Translations under genes and position numbers: made by a program
From: Prolixibacteraceae bacterium
GTDB taxonomy: Bacteria; Bacteroidota; Bacteroidia; Bacteroidales; Prolixibacteraceae
Reading direction: 5' to 3'
Assembly (NCBI GenBank): GCA_014380255.1
Contig: JACMKG010000061.1
Location: forward strand, 1-8,941
Length of the DNA stretch: 8,941 nt
Shown here: positions 1-6,231 of the stretch, in pieces
Layout: the number at the start of each line of letters is the position of its first letter
Numbering within the stretch: position 1 is the stretch's first letter
Notes under the pieces: model-generated
Databases searched by the model: none
The model's input: only the letters and a program-made list of their open reading frames with translations
What the model was told of the DNA's origin: nothing

Positions 1-1
1 G

Positions 2-205
2 AAAAACAGCCCCAGCCGCATAGGACAATTTGATGCAATGGAATACTAATACCTCCCGCCTGATAACCAAATCTGCGCCCAGATGAACCGGGACGAACAG
101 AAATATGATTTCGTTCCCGAGCAAATTCCTGAAGTAAAATCCACCGGACGAAAGTGGAAATATGAACCATCGCCCTGGTTTGGTGCATTTAAACCTTTAA
201 ATTAG
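2..205 (+). pseudogene. C-terminal end of an unrecognised protein, interrupted by an in-frame stop
   Basis: One frame reads through from the window edge to TAG at 203-205, except for a TAA at 47-49. The part after the TAA (51 residues) looks like a real protein end, with a Trp/Tyr/Pro-rich tail containing KWKYEPSPWFGAFKPLN. Its stop lies 1 bp before the next ATG, as expected for a tightly packed operon. The part before the TAA ends FDAMEY. The other two forward frames close at 31-33 and 21-23, so no intact forward frame enters this stretch. An imperfect 6-bp tandem repeat (AATACT at 42-47, AATACC at 48-53) covers the stop; removing one unit joins the halves as MEY-LPPDNQ. This suggests a nonsense mutation by slippage, or a sequence error. 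Alternatives are that the upstream gene truly ends at 47-49, or that a 40-codon ORF starts at ATG 83. I do not recognise the family; a SusD-like or enzyme C-terminus would fit the setting, but nothing proves it. Confidence 0.45.
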
Positions 206-206
206 C

Positions 207-2627
207 ATGATGAGCAAGTTTGTCCTTTTATTTATGACTTTATTTTTGACTGTTTCAAGCTTTAGCCAGAAAATTGTCAAAATATTTCCCGGTGCTGATG
301 AGCAAACCCCGTCGCGTTCGCAATACTTTTCGTGGATCAACAACACCAATGAAGGGCCAACTGAAGCCCAAACCGTGGTAAACCTTGACTTTTTTAAATG
401 GCTCAAGGACCGCTACGGAATGCAGCTCGACATTTATGCATTCGATGCAGGAGCCATCGACGGGAAAAACTTTTACGGATCGATGAACTCCAATCGTTTC
501 AGGAGACAATTCCCCGATGGTTTCGGCCCTGTTGCGCGGAAGGCCGGGGAATCAGGAACCCGGCTGGGTATTTGGGGAGGTCCCGATGGTTTTGGAAACA
601 CTCCTAAGGAAGAGAAACAGCGGATTGAAATGCAAGTGAGCCTGTGCCGCGATTTTCATTTCGAACTGTTTAAAATGGATGCGGTATGTGGCCAGCTACG
701 CCCGGAAAAATACGATGCTTTTGATCTGATGATGACCGAATGCCGAAAATATTCACCTGGACTTATTCTGCTGAACCACCGGCTCAATCTTGGAGAAAAA
801 GGAACCGGCCATTCAACCACCTTTTTGCTGGGCGGTGCTGAAACGTATATCGACGTGCACATGGCCAATACCGTCACTGCGCCGCATCACAGGGTAACAG
901 CGTTGGCACGCGAGCTGCCGCCCAAACTGACCCGTCTGACCGAAGATCACGGCGTGTGTCTTTCTTCGTGTCTCGATTACTGGGAAGACGATCTGATCCT
1001 TCAGGCATTTAACCGCAACCTGATCCTGGCGCCTGAAATATACGGGAATCCCTGGCTGCTGCGCGACAGCGAATACGCTTTACTGGCGCGTATTTATAAT
1101 CTGCACCGACAGTATCGCGATATTTTGGTTTCAGGGAGGATTCTTCCTGAAGGTGAATACGGGCTGAATGCTGTATCGCGTGGCGATGATCATACCCGCT
1201 TCATCACTTTGCGCAATTTAAGTTGGACCCCGGTAAGTTATAAAATTAAGCTGGATGAGTCTGTTGGCTTGAAAAAGAGTTCAAAGGTTCAGGTAAAGAT
1301 GTACCATCCAACGGAAAAAATAATTGGCCGTTATGCTTATGGAGCCGTTGTTGATATGGAGGTTTTGCCTTTCCGGTCCTGTTTGGTGAAGATATCGGAT
1401 GCTGGGGCTGAAAAGGAATTTGGCATTGAAGGGACCGACTATCAGGTGATGGCCGATCTCCCCGGAAAGCCAATGGAAGTGAAACTTCTGGGCTTTTCAG
1501 GAACCGAAAAGAATATTCGCCTGACCGGGAAATTAACCGGTTTCCATTCTGCGACGATCGACGGGAAGCCTGTTCCGGAGCTTTTGAAGGGCAAAGCGCT
1601 TATGATAGGGTTTGACGGTGAAAAGGTTACAAATAACTACCACCGAAAGTTAGGCGACCTGAATGCGTGTGAAATACCTGATGATGCTGAAGTTATTTAC
1701 GAAGCGACTTGTTTTGCAGCCGATAACAATGCGTTGGAAGTCCGTGAGTTGAAACGCTCTGGGCCAACGTTGATTCCGCAGGTAAAAGCTGCCCGCGACG
1801 CGTTCTTTAATCAAGAAATATTTGCCAAACGCGAAATCTGGGACAGATATTTATTCGATAACAATTTGTCCACAGCATTCTCGGTGAACATGCGCTGGGG
1901 AGCGTTCGATCCCGACAAGGCCGCTTTCCGTCTCGACCTTGGGCAGGAGCTGGAACTCGATTCATTGGTTTTTCAGGTGCCTGATGAGTTTTCGCTTCAG
2001 CCACTCAAATCGGAAGAGGGCGAATATGCTTCTGTATCAGCAAATTTAAATGACTGGACACCTGTGTTTTTTAGTGTTGCAACGCACCTGAAAATGGATT
2101 TGTCGTTAGCTGGGAAATTCAGGTACCTGCGTATGCCGGTAATGCTTCGCATCAGCGAAATTACAGGTTATAAAAATGGCCAGAAACTAGATCCTTCCAA
2201 CTGGAGGGCATCCAACCTTTTCAGGCCATACGTGCCTGGGCATTGGAACCCCCAACTGTTGTTCTCGGCAAAGAAAGCCTGGTCGGCAAAGTTCACCTTG
2301 AACGAAATTCCTGAAGGATCATATCTCTGCATTGCAGTAAATGGAGAACATGGACCTGAAGGCGCTTTTGCCGGAGTAAAAATGGATGGAAAGTACCTGG
2401 GTTGTCCCGATCGCGCTCCTTCTTTCCGCAGCAATACCTGGGAAGTGGGCGTTCGTGGATCTGATAAAAACTATACCTATTATTTCCCGTTAGACCAGTC
2501 GTTTAAGGGCAGGGAAATTGAAACGTTTGTTTTGGGATTCAATTCCTCTCAGGCCGATCTTCACCCTGAAGTTTATATCACTGCTTACCCGATACCTTTC
2601 CGCGAAAAAGTATTGGTACTGAAATAG
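207..2627 (+). CDS. Secreted clan GH-D-like (GH36/GH27-type) alpha-glycosidase with C-terminal discoidin-like domain
   Basis: Predicted exported glycosidase of 806 residues, probably acting on alpha-galactosidic or related bonds. Residues 1-20 are a signal peptide (hydrophobic core, cleavage likely at SFS-Q21). Residues about 35-310 resemble a (beta/alpha)8 barrel of the GH36/GH27 type: YAFDAG (77-82), LGIWGGPDG (120-128, where GH36 has GLWFEPE) and FKMD (155-158), the K-x-D motif whose Asp is the nucleophile in that clan, so D158 is the candidate. An SSCLDYW stretch (253-259) makes D257 a candidate acid/base. Residues about 325-400 look like the usual C-terminal beta-sandwich. Residues about 545-656 look like an F5/8 type C (discoidin/CBM32-like) domain: DNN 551-553, DLG 577-579, ISEI 649-652. 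A further beta-rich region (about 680-806) is unassigned. At 806 residues it is longer than a bare catalytic unit. The start is ATG 207, or the adjacent ATG 210. Substrate and CAZy family are not settled. Confidence 0.75.
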   Translation: MMSKFVLLFMTLFLTVSSFSQKIVKIFPGADEQTPSRSQYFSWINNTNEGPTEAQTVVNLDFFKWLKDRYGMQLDIYAFDAGAIDGKNFYGSMNSNRFRRQFPDGFGPVARKAGESGTRLGIWGGPDGFGNTPKEEKQRIEMQVSLCRDFHFELFKMDAVCGQLRPEKYDAFDLMMTECRKYSPGLILLNHRLNLGEKGTGHSTTFLLGGAETYIDVHMANTVTAPHHRVTALARELPPKLTRLTEDHGVCLSSCLDYWEDDLILQAFNRNLILAPEIYGNPWLLRDSEYALLARIYNLHRQYRDILVSGRILPEGEYGLNAVSRGDDHTRFITLRNLSWTPVSYKIKLDESVGLKKSSKVQVKMYHPTEKIIGRYAYGAVVDMEVLPFRSCLVKISDAGAEKEFGIEGTDYQVMADLPGKPMEVKLLGFSGTEKNIRLTGKLTGFHSATIDGKPVPELLKGKALMIGFDGEKVTNNYHRKLGDLNACEIPDDAEVIYEATCFAADNNALEVRELKRSGPTLIPQVKAARDAFFNQEIFAKREIWDRYLFDNNLSTAFSVNMRWGAFDPDKAAFRLDLGQELELDSLVFQVPDEFSLQPLKSEEGEYASVSANLNDWTPVFFSVATHLKMDLSLAGKFRYLRMPVMLRISEITGYKNGQKLDPSNWRASNLFRPYVPGHWNPQLLFSAKKAWSAKFTLNEIPEGSYLCIAVNGEHGPEGAFAGVKMDGKYLGCPDRAPSFRSNTWEVGVRGSDKNYTYYFPLDQSFKGREIETFVLGFNSSQADLHPEVYITAYPIPFREKVLVLK

Positions 2628-2651
2628 AAGTGTTTAGTTAATAAAACCAAC

Positions 2652-2678
2652 ACCAAATAAACCAAATAGACCGAAATA
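2652..2678 (+). repeat. Three tandem 9-bp near-repeats in the intergenic gap
   Basis: The units are ACCAAATAA (2652-2660), ACCAAATAG (2661-2669) and ACCGAAATA (2670-2678). They lie 16 bp before the start at 2694, in an A-rich leader. The phasing is exact for three units, with one or two substitutions per unit relative to the first. They could be low-complexity leader sequence typical of Bacteroidota 5' regions, or a short protein-binding array. No function can be assigned. Confidence 0.5.
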
Positions 2679-2693
2679 ATAAACTAACTACTC

Positions 2694-3707
2694 ATGAGAA
2701 ACAACAAAACGATTAAACTACAAATCTTCCTTTTTCTGGTATTATTCGGTTCCATAACCGGAATGAGTCAGTCATTATGCACATGGAATCCTGAAAAAAA
2801 AGAGTTAGCGTTTTCTTTAACCGAAATTTCCGGAAAACTTAATTGTGATATAACGGGCCAACATGCTAAAAGTCACCACTTCAGCAATGTAATACACAAA
2901 CCAACGGGTATGCTTACTAGTCCCGATGGTGGATCTATGGCAGGAACCGGAATGTTGAATTTTTTCCGCGTTCTCGTTCAAGGCGGTTATCTTACTGAAT
3001 TGCGTGTTGAAGACCCCTTGTTTGAACCGGAAGCAGATGGCCTTATGATGACCTGGATGCCAACAATTCGTCGGCAGGCCAAAGTGAAAGTGCAATTTAC
3101 ATTCAAACAGCCAAACATCATCGATATGGATATCTGGGTGGAAGCACTAACGACTTATCCGGCATTTGAGATTCTGGCATCGGCCTATCTGGCGCCCGGG
3201 TTCGAATCAGGTGTATATGTGGCCAAAGATGAATTTGGAACAACAGATCCAGAGCAGATTAGAATTGCTGATCAGCCAATGATACATGGAATTTGGCCGT
3301 TCTTTCCACGCGACGAAGCCGGTGCAAATCTGCTCACTGATGGGCGACACCAAAAAGGACGCTGGTTCTGGCGTATGGCGATAGGTCGGCGATATGGTAT
3401 GCCACTTGCTTTTTTTAGTAAAAATGGTGTCGATGCCATTCTAATGGGGCGACCGGAGGATGTTTATGCAGTTGGAGCAACTTACAAAGGGGATGAAATA
3501 AATGACGGCGTTGCCGGTCACCGCAGTCTATATTTATCCTTGTTTGGCGAAGATTTTAAAGCTGGCGAAGGACGACGTACACAAATGCGCATGATTATTG
3601 GCGATTATAGAAGTAATCCCGAAAAGCATAAGGAATTGTATCAAACATTTTTGAAAGAAATGGAGTCGAAGTCCAGATCATTTTCAATCAATCCGGAAGC
3701 CAGGTAG
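2694..3707 (+). CDS. Secreted protein of unknown function
   Basis: 337 residues; I do not recognise the family. Residues 1-26 form a signal peptide: positive start (RNNKTIK), hydrophobic core around 10-22, likely cleavage near GMSQ-S27. The mature part is rich in alternating hydrophobic and charged residues typical of beta-sheet, with few long helices until a charged helix at about 306-326. Visible clusters are NFFRVLVQGGYLTEL (89-103), WMPTIRR (121-127), MIHGIWPFFPRDEAG (196-210), GRWFWRMAIGRRYGMP (222-237) and GVAGHRSLY (272-280). These hold many Trp, His, Arg and acidic residues that could line a sugar site. A beta-sandwich sugar-binding protein, a mutarotase-like fold or an undescribed glycosidase are all possible; none is shown. 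It sits 66 bp after a GH-D-like glycosidase and 85 bp before a GH78 enzyme, so a role in the same glycan pathway is inferred from context only. Confidence 0.85.
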   Translation: MRNNKTIKLQIFLFLVLFGSITGMSQSLCTWNPEKKELAFSLTEISGKLNCDITGQHAKSHHFSNVIHKPTGMLTSPDGGSMAGTGMLNFFRVLVQGGYLTELRVEDPLFEPEADGLMMTWMPTIRRQAKVKVQFTFKQPNIIDMDIWVEALTTYPAFEILASAYLAPGFESGVYVAKDEFGTTDPEQIRIADQPMIHGIWPFFPRDEAGANLLTDGRHQKGRWFWRMAIGRRYGMPLAFFSKNGVDAILMGRPEDVYAVGATYKGDEINDGVAGHRSLYLSLFGEDFKAGEGRRTQMRMIIGDYRSNPEKHKELYQTFLKEMESKSRSFSINPEAR

Positions 3708-3718
3708 TAAACCTACAT

Positions 3719-3747
3719 TTGAACTTATATGACGATTACTAATTTTG
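3719..3747 (+). promoter_or_regulatory. Candidate Bacteroidota-type promoter before the rhamnosidase gene
   Basis: TTG at 3719-3721, an 18-base spacer, then TAATTTTG at 3740-3747, an exact match to TAnnTTTG. This is the known Bacteroidota primary sigma factor pattern (-33 TTG, -7 TAnnTTTG, spacer usually about 17-23). It falls in the 85-bp gap between two genes and would give a 5' leader of roughly 40 bases before ATG 3793. An overlapping TACATTTG at 3714-3721 also matches the -7 pattern but has no TTG at the right distance upstream. The match is in an AT-rich gap, so chance is possible. Confidence 0.45.
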
Positions 3748-3792
3748 TTTAAAGTAATTGAAAATGAACATAAGTTGTTTATATTAGAAAAT

Positions 3793-6186
3793 ATGAAAAA
3801 AGTAATAGTTTCTCTATTAATTGGGTTTACGATAGTCACTTCCATATTTGCTGAAGACGTAAAATGGACCGCTCACTGGATTATGCACCCAACTGTTCAG
3901 CCGCAAGATCATGCCATGATTTTGTTCCGCAAAAGCTTCGAACTTCCGGCTAAACCCGCAAAGTTTGTTGTTCATGTTTCTGCCGATAATCATTACCGGC
4001 TATTTGTCAACGGCAGATACATTACCCGCGGCCCGGCTCGTGGCGACATTTCGCACTGGTTCTACGAAACGCTCGATCTGGCCGAACATCTTCAGGCGGG
4101 TAAAAACGTGATTGCTGCCGAAGTGGTCAACTGGGGGCCGAAACGTTCATTTTCCTATTTTTCGCAAATGACCTCGTTCATCATGCAGGGGGACTCGGAG
4201 GCAGAGAAGATGATCAATACCTCGGGTGGAAGCTGGAAGTGCCTTAAAAACGAAGCTTACAGCCCTAAAGTGGTGGAATGGATGACCGATCGTAGTACTA
4301 TAGATTTTGGTCTGTATGTGGGGAATCCAACCGATAGCATTCGTGCTGAGAAATATCCATGGGGATGGCAGGACCTTGGTTATAATGATCAGGACTGGCT
4401 CTCAGCCAAATGGTGCGACATCGCTGGTGGGCGAGATTCCCAAAGTACCGGCGGAATCCTGTATTCAGGAGGCAAATTGTTAATCCCACGTCGGGTTGGT
4501 TTCCTGAAAGAGGAAAAAGTTCCTTTTGCTGGAATCCGCCGTTCTTCAGGAATGGAAGCCACTGACGATTTTATTATGGGAACCGGAAGTCTCACCATTC
4601 CGGCAAACAAAAAAGTTACAATCCTGATTGACAATGCCGTTGAAACAATGGGTTATCCCGAATTACTGGTTTCAGGCGGGAAAGATGCCCGTATTCAGGC
4701 AATGTATGCCGAAAATCTGATCGTAAAAATCAAGTCGCCCAAAGGAAACCGCGACCAGATTGAAGGGAAATACATGGTGGGTATCAAAGATATTTTCATA
4801 CCTGATGGTGGTAATAACCGGTTGTTTAAACCGACCTATATCCGCGCTTTCCGTTACATTCAATTGGATATTGAAACCAAAAATACCCCTCTGATCATTG
4901 AAAACTATGTGAATGTGGCCTGCAATGCGCCCATTGAAAGCAAAGCTGAATTTGCGACTGATCATCCGCTGCCCTCCTGGATCATGGAGGCCGGGTGGCG
5001 TACGGTGAGCATCTGTGCCCAGGATTATCTGCTGTCGGATGCTTATTACGAGCAAATGCAGTACACCGGCGATTCGCGGGTACACAGCCTTTCGCTGCTC
5101 ACTTTGTCGGGCGACGACCGGTTGACCCGCAATGCGTTGATTCAGTTCGATCAGTCGCGCATTCCCGAAGGTCTGACATACGCCTGTTATCCCAATCCGT
5201 TCCATTTAATCATTCCGTCGTACTCGCTCATCTGGATTGACCAGGTACACGATTACATGATGTGGAAAGACGACAAAGAATTTATCTCCGGATTTGAATT
5301 AGGAAGTCAGAGTGTTTTGCATTGGTTCGAACAAAAAATGCAACCCAATGGCCTGATGGGAAAAATGGACTGGTGGGGGGCGCTGGCCTGGCCACGCCAT
5401 TATAATAATGGTGAGCCGCCTACCATTTATGAAGGGAATAACACGCTGTACACTTTGCATTATGCCTACACCTTGCGCCATGCAGCCAATATTTTCGAAT
5501 ACCTGGGAAAAACGGCACAGGCTGCCGAATACCGTAACCGAGCCGGGCAAATTTGCAAAGCAGTGAATCAGCTTTGCAAAAACGCCGATGGATTTTATAC
5601 TGAATCGCCAGATAATAAACAGGTGAGCCAAATCACGAATCTGCTCGCAATTCTGGCCGAAGCGACCACCGGCGACGAAGCAAAAATACTGATGGGCAAA
5701 TTGCTAGAACCGAAAGATTGGTTTGGGCAGGTGGATTTGTTCCTTCACCTGTATCTGTTTGAGGCGATGAACAAAACCGGCTATCAGGATAAATTCATGA
5801 GCGAACTTTCAGAATGGCAACTGATGAAAGACCGCCGGATGTCGGGATTTGCCGAAGTTCCACTTGAATGGGGAGAAGAAAATCAACGCTCAGAATGCCA
5901 TCCCTGGAGTACGTCTCCCAATTACTATTTCTTCCGCACTGTTTGTGGCATTCAGCCCACTTCTGCAGGCCATAAAACTGTTGAAATTGCTCCTTCTTTT
6001 GGAGAACTGACCAATCTAAAAGCCATCTATCCCCATCATTTGGGAAACATTGAAATGGATCTGGTACGCAAGGATTCCAAAGTGGGAGGCACGGTAACTA
6101 TCCCTCAAGGAATGCAGGCTACTTTTGTGTGGGGAGATCAAACAATCAGCCTGAAAGAAGGGAAACAAAAACTCAGGCTTAATTAA
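3793..6186 (+). CDS. Secreted GH78-type alpha-L-rhamnosidase
   Basis: 797 residues, predicted to release terminal alpha-L-rhamnose outside the cytoplasm. I chose ATG 3793 because it begins a clean signal peptide (MKKVIVSLLIGF, cleavage likely at IFA-E21). An upstream TTG at 3745 in the same frame would add 16 residues before the signal and overlaps the candidate promoter. Residues about 25-230 are the N-terminal beta-sandwich part seen in GH78, with HYRLFVNGRYITRGPARGD (67-85). A second beta-domain spans about 235-380. The (alpha/alpha)6 catalytic barrel covers about 390-715. The family's DCPxRDERxGWxGD acid motif appears as SDAYYEQMQYTGDSR (415-429), placing E420 at the general acid position. 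The C-terminal motif reads GFAEVPLEW (685-693) followed by RSECHPWSTSP (699-709), so E688 is the candidate base. Residues 716-797 form the closing beta-sandwich. It is followed after 45 bp by the GH-A gene. The variant acid motif is known among Bacteroidota GH78 proteins, but substrate linkage is not predictable. Confidence 0.9.
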   Translation: MKKVIVSLLIGFTIVTSIFAEDVKWTAHWIMHPTVQPQDHAMILFRKSFELPAKPAKFVVHVSADNHYRLFVNGRYITRGPARGDISHWFYETLDLAEHLQAGKNVIAAEVVNWGPKRSFSYFSQMTSFIMQGDSEAEKMINTSGGSWKCLKNEAYSPKVVEWMTDRSTIDFGLYVGNPTDSIRAEKYPWGWQDLGYNDQDWLSAKWCDIAGGRDSQSTGGILYSGGKLLIPRRVGFLKEEKVPFAGIRRSSGMEATDDFIMGTGSLTIPANKKVTILIDNAVETMGYPELLVSGGKDARIQAMYAENLIVKIKSPKGNRDQIEGKYMVGIKDIFIPDGGNNRLFKPTYIRAFRYIQLDIETKNTPLIIENYVNVACNAPIESKAEFATDHPLPSWIMEAGWRTVSICAQDYLLSDAYYEQMQYTGDSRVHSLSLLTLSGDDRLTRNALIQFDQSRIPEGLTYACYPNPFHLIIPSYSLIWIDQVHDYMMWKDDKEFISGFELGSQSVLHWFEQKMQPNGLMGKMDWWGALAWPRHYNNGEPPTIYEGNNTLYTLHYAYTLRHAANIFEYLGKTAQAAEYRNRAGQICKAVNQLCKNADGFYTESPDNKQVSQITNLLAILAEATTGDEAKILMGKLLEPKDWFGQVDLFLHLYLFEAMNKTGYQDKFMSELSEWQLMKDRRMSGFAEVPLEWGEENQRSECHPWSTSPNYYFFRTVCGIQPTSAGHKTVEIAPSFGELTNLKAIYPHHLGNIEMDLVRKDSKVGGTVTIPQGMQATFVWGDQTISLKEGKQKLRLN

Positions 6187-6231
6187 TAGATTTCAACTAA
6201 CAATTGATACAATTTAAAAGTACTATATCTA

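Noticed and set aside
2629..2655. A possible hairpin GTGTT...AACAC just after the stop of the GH-D-like gene, considered as a terminator.
   Set aside because: Only five base pairs with a long AT-rich loop and no following T-run; too weak to call.
6120..6127. TACTTTTG, an exact TAnnTTTG match about 105 bp before the GH-A gene.
   Set aside because: It lies inside the rhamnosidase coding sequence and has no TTG at a suitable distance upstream.
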